35,615 bases of DNA from an uncultured Flavobacteriales bacterium (GTDB lineage: Bacteria; Bacteroidota; Bacteroidia; Flavobacteriales; UBA7312): NCBI GenBank assembly GCA_913041085.1, contig CAJWHN010000007.1:1-35615 (forward strand), written 5' to 3'. Positions 10,915 to 19,379 of the stretch are shown here, one piece after another; within the stretch, counting starts at the first letter, position 1, and the number at the start of each line of letters is the position of its first letter. Both the position numbers and the translations under genes were made by a program. Under the pieces are notes generated by a model. The model had not been told where the DNA came from and did no database searches. It saw only the letters and a list, made by a program, of their open reading frames with translations.

Positions 10915-11586
10915 ATGGAACCAAAAAAGAACCCCAAAGTAGATTTAGAGAAAAAAAGAGGTTTGTTTATGCAAATCGGCTTAGCAGTATCTCTATTGAT
11001 TGTTTTAGGCGCTTTTGAATACAGAACGTATGAAAAAGTTGTTGCTTCATTAGGTGATTTAGTATTAGATGCAGAGTTTGAGGAAGAGATTGAGAATACT
11101 TTTAGAGAGCAAAAGCCACCTCCACCTCCTCCTCCGCCACCAGATGAAATCGTTATTGTTGAAGACGATGAGGAAATAGAAGAGGTAGAAATAGAAGACA
11201 CAGAATCTGATGAAGACCTCGAGGTAATAGAAGAGGAAGAAGAGACAACAGATGAAATATTCATGGTTGTTGAAGATATGCCTCGCTTTGAAGGGTGTAC
11301 TGATGAAACCTGTACCCAAACGAAGATAATGCAGTTTATCGCTAGAAAAACAAAATATCCGCCAATTGCGAAAGAAAATAATATTACGGGTAGAGTTTTT
11401 GTAAGTTTTGTAGTAGATAAATCAGGAAAAGTTACCAACGTCAAAATTTTACGTGGCGTAGATAAATATTTAGATGCCGAAGCGGTTCGAGTAGTTTCTA
11501 GTTTACCCAAATTCAAGCCTGGCAAACAAAGAGGCAAGCCTGTAAAGGTGCAATACAACGTGCCAATAAGCTTTAAATTGAATTAA
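10915..11586 (+). CDS. tonB: TonB-family energy transducer
   Basis: 223 aa; one N-terminal TM, PPPPPPPPP run, acidic linker, C-terminal YPPIAKENNITGRVFVSFVVDKSGKVTNVKILRGVDKYLDAEAVRVVSSLPKFKPGKQRGKPVKVQYNVPISF. Confidence 0.95.
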   Translation: MEPKKNPKVDLEKKRGLFMQIGLAVSLLIVLGAFEYRTYEKVVASLGDLVLDAEFEEEIENTFREQKPPPPPPPPPDEIVIVEDDEEIEEVEIEDTESDEDLEVIEEEEETTDEIFMVVEDMPRFEGCTDETCTQTKIMQFIARKTKYPPIAKENNITGRVFVSFVVDKSGKVTNVKILRGVDKYLDAEAVRVVSSLPKFKPGKQRGKPVKVQYNVPISFKLN

Positions 11587-11604
11587 TATATTTTACTATT
11601 TATT

Positions 11605-11635
11605 AAAAAGGCTCTTCGTTTGGAGAGCCTTTTTT
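11605..11635 (+). terminator. Rho-independent terminator after tonB
   Basis: aaaaaggctct-tcgtttgg-agagccttttttt: AAAAGGCTCT/AGAGCCTTTT stem followed by a T-tract. Confidence 0.9.
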
Positions 11636-11692
11636 AGTAGTGGATTTTCTAGTTTAAAATCGTTATTTTTACTAGCCCAAACAAGACTCAAT

Positions 11693-12442
11693 ATGATCTT
11701 TAATATCACTAGTTTTTTTGATTCCACATATCTTAAAACAAAAGAACAATCAGGTCTCAGTGACCAAGAAGAAAAACAAGTTGTTAAATCTTTTGTCCTA
11801 GAGGCTGTTGATCATCGTTTCAAATTGGTTATGATTCGTTCAAGCCATATTGCTTTTGCAAAAGAAATAATAGCCAATAGCGGTAGTAATGTTTTGGTTG
11901 GAACTGTTATTGATTTTCCTAATGGAAATTCATTAACAGAAAGCAAATTAGATGAGATTAGTAAAGCTATCAATTTAGGTGCTGACGACATTGATGTTGT
12001 TATTAACTATGAGCTTTTCAAAAAAGGAGAATACGATTATATTGTCAATCAAGTTAAAGAATGTACTGCTTTGTGTTTGTCCAATAATAAGACTATAAAA
12101 TGGATAATAGAATCAGCGGCATTAAGTGATAATGAAATAATTGATATATGTCAGCTTATTAGAGATGTTGTCATAGATAATTTTGGTCAAAATAATGCTC
12201 ATAATGTATTTGTAAAATCATCGACAGGTTTTTATGTTAGCCCTGAATCAGCACCAAACGGAGCAACAGTGTCAGCTATAAAACTAATGTTAGATAATTC
12301 GTCACCTTTGCTAGTAAAAGCATCTGGAGGAATCCGTAATATTGAAGACTTTAAGACAATGGTAGATTTGGGTGTAAAACGCATTGGAACATCGTCTGCA
12401 CTTTCTATTTTACAAGCAAAACAATCCGATTCAAACTATTAG
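11693..12442 (+). CDS. deoC: Deoxyribose-phosphate aldolase
   Basis: 249 aa; VGTVIDFPNGNS, GADDIDVVINY, VKSSTGFYVSPESAPNGATVSAIKLM, VKASGGIRNIEDF motifs. Confidence 0.93.
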   Translation: MIFNITSFFDSTYLKTKEQSGLSDQEEKQVVKSFVLEAVDHRFKLVMIRSSHIAFAKEIIANSGSNVLVGTVIDFPNGNSLTESKLDEISKAINLGADDIDVVINYELFKKGEYDYIVNQVKECTALCLSNNKTIKWIIESAALSDNEIIDICQLIRDVVIDNFGQNNAHNVFVKSSTGFYVSPESAPNGATVSAIKLMLDNSSPLLVKASGGIRNIEDFKTMVDLGVKRIGTSSALSILQAKQSDSNY

Positions 12443-12447
12443 AATTT

Positions 12448-13782
12448 TTGAATAAAATAAAATCATATCTATCAAAGTACTCAGGAGATGTTCATTTTAT
12501 TGAGCTTATCAAGGGGGCGTCTAGCACTTTTATCTTGAAAATTGTAGGCTTACTAGTTGGGTATATTCTTGCTATTTTCATTACTAACAAATTTGGAGCT
12601 TTTGTATTTGGTCAGTATGTAACGGCCTTATTAATAGTTGAAATTTTAAGTATCATTTCAAGGTTAGGCATAGACACCGCTTTAGTTCGATTCATCTCTA
12701 GATATGTGCACAATGGAGCCTCTCAATTAATCAATAAACTTTTTTTTAAATCAATAGCTATTGTCACTTTAGCTGCTATTATTTTCACCTTACTATTATT
12801 GTTTTTTTCTGCCTATATCGCTGATTTTATGAATTTTGACGAGGAGTATCTATTAATCGTATCCTTTTCCTTCATTCCATTAGTATTGTTTCATATGAAT
12901 GTTCAAGCCATTCGAGGGTTGAAGAAAATGCTTTCTTTTTCTTTTTTGAATAATGTTGCGATAACCCTATTCACTTTCATTATTATGGTGGTATTGGTGT
13001 CGTATACTTCTTCTGAAAAACTTCCTATTTACGCCTATGTACTGAGTGTTTTTATAATGACATTTTCTTCTTATTTTTTATGGTTCTATCATAAAACAAG
13101 GCTTGAAAACTCCAAGGTCATCAATAGTGAGGCAGAACTCACTACAAAAGCATTGTTTAAGGTGTCTATCCCATTGTTGTTGGGACAATCAATGATGCTT
13201 ATAATGGGAAAAGTAGATTTGTTTATGTTAGCAAATATGACCTCTTCAGACCAAGTAGGAATTTATAATATAGCCTTAAAGTTATCTATGTTAGCATATA
13301 TGGGACTTATGGCTGTTAATAGTATTGCTGCACCCAAATTTTCAGAAATTCATTCTTCAGGAGATATTGATGCTCTTAAAAAAATAGTTCAACAATCAAC
13401 TAAAACCATATTTTGGGTTACTGTTCCAGTAATAATATTATTTTTATGTTTTCCTAAATCTATTTTAAGTGTATTTGGTGAAGAATTTAAGTTAGCAGCT
13501 ATGGCGTTAATTATCTTATCAATAAGTAAAATGTTCAGTGCGATTTCCGGCTCTGTAGGTACATTTTTACAAATGGTTGGCAAACAAAATTTATTTCAGA
13601 ATATACTTATCCTTACAGCCATAATCAATATCGGTTTAAACTATATTTTAATTCCAAAACATGGTGTAGATGGAGCAGCTTTTGCTAGTGCTATTAGTGG
13701 AGTGATATGGAATGTTCTTATGATAATTTACATCAAGAAAAACTTTGGGTTTTATTCAATTTATTTCCCAGGTATTAGATAA
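12448..13782 (+). CDS. Polysaccharide biosynthesis flippase (Wzx/MATE-like)
   Basis: 444 aa polytopic membrane protein; FILKIVGLLVGYILAIFITNKFGAFVFGQYV, DLFMLANMTSSDQVGIYNIALKLS; TTG start implied. Confidence 0.9.
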   Translation: MNKIKSYLSKYSGDVHFIELIKGASSTFILKIVGLLVGYILAIFITNKFGAFVFGQYVTALLIVEILSIISRLGIDTALVRFISRYVHNGASQLINKLFFKSIAIVTLAAIIFTLLLLFFSAYIADFMNFDEEYLLIVSFSFIPLVLFHMNVQAIRGLKKMLSFSFLNNVAITLFTFIIMVVLVSYTSSEKLPIYAYVLSVFIMTFSSYFLWFYHKTRLENSKVINSEAELTTKALFKVSIPLLLGQSMMLIMGKVDLFMLANMTSSDQVGIYNIALKLSMLAYMGLMAVNSIAAPKFSEIHSSGDIDALKKIVQQSTKTIFWVTVPVIILFLCFPKSILSVFGEEFKLAAMALIILSISKMFSAISGSVGTFLQMVGKQNLFQNILILTAIINIGLNYILIPKHGVDGAAFASAISGVIWNVLMIIYIKKNFGFYSIYFPGIR

Positions 13783-14708
13783 TGAATTATCCTAACTTAT
13801 ATATCGTAGGAGCGCCAAAGGCAGGTACGACTTCTTTGTACCATTATCTTAGTCAACACCCAGATATTACGATACCTGATAAAGAGCCACGATTTTTTAT
13901 AAAGGATAGTATTCATAACATTTCTGAGGTAGACCCAATCAAACCCTATTTATTGAGAAGTTCAGTGCTTGATGAACTTGCTTACACCAATCTTTATGCC
14001 AATAAAAGTGAAAAAATAAAGTGTGACGCTAGCACACAATATTTATACCATCATTCTGAAGTAATCCCTAAAATAAAACAACTGAAAGATGGTAAGTCAA
14101 CAAAAATTTTAATTCTTTTAAGAAATCCTATTGATAGAGCATTTTCAAACTATTCTCATAATTATTCAACTTTTGAAAACTTGGATTTTAAACATGCACT
14201 TGAGCAAGAGTCAGAGCGAATTTCAAAAGGGTTTAATTCCTTTTGGCACTATAAAGGCTTAAGCACATATGCTGATTCGGTAAAAGCATATAAAGACGCT
14301 TTTAAGGAAGTAAAAGTTGTTTTTTTTGAAGATTTTGTAAAAGATATTGATAAGTCATTAGTCGATATTTTTAATTTTTTAGAAGTTGACAATAGCTTTA
14401 AAGTGTCACATTTTATGATAAATAAAAAAAGTACGGGTGCGCCAAAGAGTAAAAAATTAAATACAATTCTTCAATCATCTTCTAAGTTTAGTCTTATTAA
14501 AAAGATACTTCACAACACTATTGGAGAGGAAAAAACAAAGTTGATTAGAGAGTTGATTATGCGTAAAAATTTATCTAAGTCAAAAATTTCTTTAGATGAA
14601 TCTTTGAAATCCAATTTAGAATCCTATTTTGTAGAAGATATTGCGCAGCTCAAAAAAATCTTGCCTGAGCATAATATAGGCTGGTTGAATAATGGAAAAA
14701 ATTCATAA
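13782..14708 (+). CDS. Sulfotransferase (PAPS-dependent, carbohydrate-type)
   Basis: 308 aa; YIVGAPKAGTTSLYHYLSQHPDI 5'-PSB loop and LILLRNPIDRAFSNY 3'-PB motif. Confidence 0.9.
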   Translation: MNYPNLYIVGAPKAGTTSLYHYLSQHPDITIPDKEPRFFIKDSIHNISEVDPIKPYLLRSSVLDELAYTNLYANKSEKIKCDASTQYLYHHSEVIPKIKQLKDGKSTKILILLRNPIDRAFSNYSHNYSTFENLDFKHALEQESERISKGFNSFWHYKGLSTYADSVKAYKDAFKEVKVVFFEDFVKDIDKSLVDIFNFLEVDNSFKVSHFMINKKSTGAPKSKKLNTILQSSSKFSLIKKILHNTIGEEKTKLIRELIMRKNLSKSKISLDESLKSNLESYFVEDIAQLKKILPEHNIGWLNNGKNS

Positions 14709-15285
14709 TACATATCGCAGAGTAAGAGATAAGATTTTCACTTTTCTTTACCGCTTTTCATTCAAGGAATTGGCATATAAATCCACACTATCTATGCCCT
14801 TTTCTGTTGAAGGGGCAAGATATATTGCTATCAAAAAAGAAGTTTTTATTAAACCTAATGCTTGGTTTTTGACATTAAACCCTTCCGATTCAACTTCTAA
14901 AGACACTAAACTTTCTATAGATGAAGGTACTTATATTGGAAGGAATGCTCATATCGTGTCTTTGAAAAGTATACGAATTAGCAAGAATGTATTGATTGGT
15001 GATAACGTATATATCGCTGATAATTTTCATCGTTTTGATAGAGTTGATGTGCCCTATAAAGAGCAAGGAGTAGGCTTTAAGGCCGAGGTAGAAATTGGTG
15101 ATGGCACATGGCTTGGAGAAAACGTTTGTGTTATTTCATCTAAGATAGGTAAACAATGCATTGTAGGAGCAAATTCTTTGGTTATTCATGATGTGCCTGA
15201 CTATTGTATGGTAGCGGGTTCTCCTGCTCGAATTATCAAGACCTACAACCACATTAAACAAAGTTGGGAAAGGACCAAAGATTAA
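14692..15285 (+). CDS. Left-handed beta-helix (hexapeptide) acyltransferase, WcaF/CysE-like
   Basis: 197 aa; hexapeptide repeats ISKNVLIGDNVYIADNFHRFD ... VEIGDGTWLGENVCVISSKIGKQCIVGANSLVIHDVPDYCMVAGSPARIIK; overlaps the upstream sulfotransferase gene by 17 nt. Confidence 0.9.
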   Translation: MEKIHNTYRRVRDKIFTFLYRFSFKELAYKSTLSMPFSVEGARYIAIKKEVFIKPNAWFLTLNPSDSTSKDTKLSIDEGTYIGRNAHIVSLKSIRISKNVLIGDNVYIADNFHRFDRVDVPYKEQGVGFKAEVEIGDGTWLGENVCVISSKIGKQCIVGANSLVIHDVPDYCMVAGSPARIIKTYNHIKQSWERTKD

Positions 15286-15287
15286 AC

Positions 15288-16511
15288 ATGAAAATAGTAT
15301 TAAAACATCTCAAATTTTCTTGGTTGCCCATGCTTTTTTTGGTACTGACTGCGGGTAGTATGCTCTTCATATTTTTTAGAAAAGAGATGCTTTATTTTGT
15401 GTTTTTTCTATTCTCATCACTATTTGTCATTAAGAATCTTTACAAAAGAGAACTTCTAATTTTTGTACAGCTTTTAGTATTGTTTTTATCCTTACTTATT
15501 ATCAACTACTTATTTTCATTATCACCTCAATCAACACAAAAGTTATTGGCCAATATTGTCATTTTCACTACTTCTATTTTTTCAGCAATGTATTATTGTA
15601 GAGAAGAAAATAAAAAACTATTTATTCCTAATCTTTATTTGGTTTTAAAAATAATTTTAATTCACGCCCTTATTAACTTCTTTATTTTTCCTTTTGTAAA
15701 ACCTTTTTTAATTGAGATTAGTAATAGTCGTTATGACTGCGTTACTTTTCTAAACGTTTTCTTTTATCTTAAGTATACGCACTCATTTTCTGTATTGGGT
15801 ATTGAGCTCGTTAGAAATCAAGGTATTTTTTGGGAACCTGGTGTCCTTCAGATTTTTCTAAACCTATTGCTCTTTATCCTCTCTTTTGTAAAAAAGAAAA
15901 GGGGTTTAATATTTTGGTTGACTATCCTAGCTATTTTTACAACTTTTTCAACTACTGGATTAGTTGTAATGTTTGTCCAACTTCTATTGTCATTTAGTTC
16001 CGAGATAAGAAAAAATATTTTGTTTTTACCCATAGCAGCATTTATGACTTTATTGGTGTATTACATTACAGCTATTAATATTTCTGACAAGCTTAATGGT
16101 GAGGGACAATATTCTTTTCAAGCTCGATTTTTTGATTTAGTTCAGCCCCTATATATGGTTGCTGAAAACCCCATGACTGGCGTTGGTTTGGACGATGAAC
16201 AATTTATTAAAACTCGCCAAAAAACTAATTTTTCATTAAACTTAGAAGCTATTGATTTTTCAAATGTAAATGACAAGGGCTCGACTAACTCTATTATGTT
16301 TTTCTTGGCTGCTGCAGGGATACCATTTACCTTGATTCTTTTAGTGATGTTATATTATCAGGATTTTGTTCCTGAAAAGCGCAAATGGTTTTTCATTTTC
16401 GTTATAATTTCATTAATGACAGAGCCAATTATGCTCAGGCCTTTTTTCCTTACTTTTGTAATGTCAGGTGGTATTTATATAATCAACAAGTTTAGATGGA
16501 AAATATATTAA
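15288..16511 (+). CDS. O-antigen polymerase/ligase-like polytopic membrane protein (putative Wzy)
   Basis: About 407 aa with about 10 hydrophobic segments; NQGIFWEPGVLQIFLNLLLFI and ENPMTGVGLDDEQF resemble Wzy-family loops; ORF track starts at 15264 (TTG) but ATG at 15288 is more likely. Confidence 0.75.
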   Translation: MKIVLKHLKFSWLPMLFLVLTAGSMLFIFFRKEMLYFVFFLFSSLFVIKNLYKRELLIFVQLLVLFLSLLIINYLFSLSPQSTQKLLANIVIFTTSIFSAMYYCREENKKLFIPNLYLVLKIILIHALINFFIFPFVKPFLIEISNSRYDCVTFLNVFFYLKYTHSFSVLGIELVRNQGIFWEPGVLQIFLNLLLFILSFVKKKRGLIFWLTILAIFTTFSTTGLVVMFVQLLLSFSSEIRKNILFLPIAAFMTLLVYYITAINISDKLNGEGQYSFQARFFDLVQPLYMVAENPMTGVGLDDEQFIKTRQKTNFSLNLEAIDFSNVNDKGSTNSIMFFLAAAGIPFTLILLVMLYYQDFVPEKRKWFFIFVIISLMTEPIMLRPFFLTFVMSGGIYIINKFRWKIY

Positions 16512-17629
16512 TTTCTGGAGGAGCAGGATTTATTGGCTCTAATTTAGCATTGAAGCTTGTTAGTCTTGGACACAATGTAAGGGTTTTAGACAACCTTTCG
16601 CCCCAAATACATACCAATTCCAAAGAAAATTCTCAGTTATATCAGTCCATCAAAGGAAAAGTTACTTTTATAAACGGAGATGTAAGAAATAGAAAAGATT
16701 GGCAAAAGGCTATTGCCAATAGTACTGTTATTGTACACTTGGCTGCAGAAACTGGTACAGGTCAGTCCATGTATCAAATTGAAAAATATGTGCAAGTGAA
16801 TTGTGGAGGGACAGCCATAATGTTAGATGTATTAGCCAATGAGAAATATACTGTTAAAAAAGTAGTTGTTGCCTCATCTCGTGCAATATATGGTGAAGGG
16901 AAGTACCATTGTGAATCGCATGGCGAGGTATATCCTGATGAAAGAGAAGATACTCAAATGTCAAACGGGCAATTTGAGCCATTATGCAGTATTTGCAAAC
17001 AACCTTTGGGTATGTTAGCAACTGATGAAGATTCAAAGATTCATCCGTCTTCTATTTATGGAATTACTAAAAGTGACCAAGAGCAAATGATTCTTGTGGC
17101 TTGTAAGAGTTTAGGCATTTCCGCTATTGCTTTGAGGTATCAAAATGTCTATGGGCCAGGGCAGTCATTAATTAATCCTTACACTGGAATTTTATCTATT
17201 TTTTCTACTCGCATATTAAATAATAATCCCATAAATATTTTTGAAGATGGCAAGGAAAGTCGTGACTTCGTATTTATCGATGATGTTGTCAATGCGACTG
17301 TTTTAGCTATACAAGACAATAAACTTAAGTCGTGTTCATTGAATGTAGGTTCAGGAGTTTCGACTACGGTTCAGACGGTTGCAGATAGTCTAAAAAAACT
17401 ATATCAATCTGATGTGGACATTAAGGTTTCGGGAAATTATAGGCTTGGCGATATTCGACACAATAAAGCTGACATTAGCAAAATAAAAAAACTCTTAGGT
17501 TTCAGTCCAAAAGTGTCATTTGATGATGGGCTAAAACAATTTGTAGATTGGGTTAAAAATCAAGAAGTCAATTCTGATAATTATGAGCAGTCTATAAATG
17601 AAATGAAAGATAAAGGGCTAATGAAATGA
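16496..17629 (+). CDS. NAD-dependent epimerase/dehydratase (extended SDR; dTDP-L-rhamnose 4-epimerase-like)
   Basis: 377 aa; ISGGAGFIGSNLALKL Rossmann motif, SSIYGITKSDQEQM YxxxK, ALRYQNVYGPGQS; Cys-containing insertion YHCESHG...LCSICKQPLG. Confidence 0.88.
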   Translation: MENILISGGAGFIGSNLALKLVSLGHNVRVLDNLSPQIHTNSKENSQLYQSIKGKVTFINGDVRNRKDWQKAIANSTVIVHLAAETGTGQSMYQIEKYVQVNCGGTAIMLDVLANEKYTVKKVVVASSRAIYGEGKYHCESHGEVYPDEREDTQMSNGQFEPLCSICKQPLGMLATDEDSKIHPSSIYGITKSDQEQMILVACKSLGISAIALRYQNVYGPGQSLINPYTGILSIFSTRILNNNPINIFEDGKESRDFVFIDDVVNATVLAIQDNKLKSCSLNVGSGVSTTVQTVADSLKKLYQSDVDIKVSGNYRLGDIRHNKADISKIKKLLGFSPKVSFDDGLKQFVDWVKNQEVNSDNYEQSINEMKDKGLMK

Positions 17630-18528
17630 AAATAGGTATTGTAACAGTCACTTTTAATAGTTCTTCTGTATTAGACGATTTCTTCATTTCTATTGAACAA
17701 CAAGACTATTCAGATTTTAATCTTTATATCATCGATAACAACTCTGTTGACGATACACTTTCAAAAGTAGACAGTTGGGCCTTTAAATCAAAAGTGCTTT
17801 TAAAAAACACCAATAACTTAGGTGTTGCAGCAGGCAATAATCAAGGGATTAAGTTGGCACTTAAAGACGGTTGCGATTTCGTATTGTTATTAAACAACGA
17901 TACTATTTTTGAAGATAAGTTGTTGTCAAAACTAGTCGAGACCTACAACACGTATGGCTCATCAATTGTAGTTCCAAAGATGAATTATTTTTCTCCTTCC
18001 AATATGATTTGGTATGCTGGAGGCTTTTATAACAGAAAAAAAGCATTTTTAAATTTTCATCGTGGGCAAGGAGAGATTGATAACAACCAATACAATGTTG
18101 ACGATAAGATAGAGTATGCCCCAACATGTTGTGCCTTAATACATCAATCTGTTTTTGAAGATATTGGTTTGATGGACGAGAAGTACTTTGTGTATTTTGA
18201 TGACACCGACTTTTTCTTTCGAGTTTTAAAAGATGGAAAACACGAAGCTAGGTACAGACACGACATTCATTTTTTACACAAAATAGGTAGTCTTACTAAT
18301 TCTAGAAATAAAGATAAACCAATAAAATATGGAGAATTCTTTATAAAGCAGAATAGTAAAAATCACGTCTATTTTTTAAGAAAACAAAAAACACTAATTG
18401 CATATATCAATTTAATTTATTTGTGGTTTTATTTGACAAGTCGTTTTTTTATAAGTCGTAGGTTTGAAAAAAAATGGAGTATCTTTTACCTCATACAAAC
18501 GTCCTATTTTCAAGGATTTAAAATGTAA
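17626..18528 (+). CDS. Glycosyltransferase family 2 (rhamnosyltransferase-like)
   Basis: 300 aa; MKIGIVTVTFNSSSVLDDFFISIEQQDYSDFNLYIIDNNSVDDT, FVLLLNNDTIF DxD-type motif, GLMDEKYFVYFDDTDFFFRV. Confidence 0.92.
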   Translation: MKIGIVTVTFNSSSVLDDFFISIEQQDYSDFNLYIIDNNSVDDTLSKVDSWAFKSKVLLKNTNNLGVAAGNNQGIKLALKDGCDFVLLLNNDTIFEDKLLSKLVETYNTYGSSIVVPKMNYFSPSNMIWYAGGFYNRKKAFLNFHRGQGEIDNNQYNVDDKIEYAPTCCALIHQSVFEDIGLMDEKYFVYFDDTDFFFRVLKDGKHEARYRHDIHFLHKIGSLTNSRNKDKPIKYGEFFIKQNSKNHVYFLRKQKTLIAYINLIYLWFYLTSRFFISRRFEKKWSIFYLIQTSYFQGFKM

Positions 18529-18530
18529 TA

Positions 18531-19379
18531 ATGAAAGTAAATACATTCATTGTAGGCGCACCAAAAGCAGGAACCACTTCCTTGCACCATTATCTCAATC
18601 AGCATACTGATGTGAGTATGAGTAGTGTGAAAGAGCCTAACTTTTTTTCCTCAAAAGAAGTAGAGTCTTTGTTCTATAATTCCAAATGTATTGACGATAG
18701 CAATGACTATCACAAATTATTTTCCAAAGAAAAAAGACAAATTAGAGGAGAAGCTAGCGTATCTTATTTGTTTTATGAAAATGTGCCTAAGCGTATTTAT
18801 GATTATAACTCTGAAGCTAAATTTATCATAATGCTTAGAGAGCCTATTGAACGTGCATTTTCTCATTATTTGATGGATTGTCGTTTGGGTTTTTGCTCAG
18901 AAAAATTAGAAGACATCATAGCTAATCCACAAAGCTATCCGCAATATTTTCAACAATACTTAGAGTTAGGCAATTATTATTCGCAAATAAAAAGGTATCA
19001 AGATATCTTTGAAAAAGAACAGCTATTGGTTATTTTTTATGAAGACTTCAAGACTAATACCGAAAAAGTGATGAATCGTGTTTTTAGCTTTTTAGAAATA
19101 GAACAACAGGAGATAGATTTGAGTATTAAAAATCCTTTTTTATCACCTTCTAACACATTAATTTATAAGTTGTATAAATTCAACATTATAAGAAAAGGAG
19201 TAAAGACTATTATGCCTGAACGTCTTTTATCATTAATTAGGTCCAAGTATTTTTCAGCTAAGTCCAAGCCGATGCTTTCCAAGGCTACAGAGCAACAGTT
19301 GAAAGTATTTTACAAGTCCGATGTTTTTCAGCTTGAAAAACTCTTAAATACAGATTTAGCTAGATGGAACATAAAATAG
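18531..19379 (+). CDS. Sulfotransferase (PAPS-dependent), paralogous to 13782..14708
   Basis: 282 aa; TFIVGAPKAGTTSLHHYLNQHTDVSM and FIIMLREPIERAFSHY motifs. Confidence 0.9.
   Translation: MKVNTFIVGAPKAGTTSLHHYLNQHTDVSMSSVKEPNFFSSKEVESLFYNSKCIDDSNDYHKLFSKEKRQIRGEASVSYLFYENVPKRIYDYNSEAKFIIMLREPIERAFSHYLMDCRLGFCSEKLEDIIANPQSYPQYFQQYLELGNYYSQIKRYQDIFEKEQLLVIFYEDFKTNTEKVMNRVFSFLEIEQQEIDLSIKNPFLSPSNTLIYKLYKFNIIRKGVKTIMPERLLSLIRSKYFSAKSKPMLSKATEQQLKVFYKSDVFQLEKLLNTDLARWNIK

Noticed and set aside
10878-11558. 226-aa - strand ORF antisense to tonB (Ser/Gly-rich)
   Set aside because: Shadow ORF produced by the Pro/Glu-rich tonB coding sequence; low-complexity translation and no plausible domain
15264-15287. 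TTG start of the polymerase ORF in the track
   Set aside because: ATG at 15288, 2 nt after the acyltransferase stop, is the more probable start
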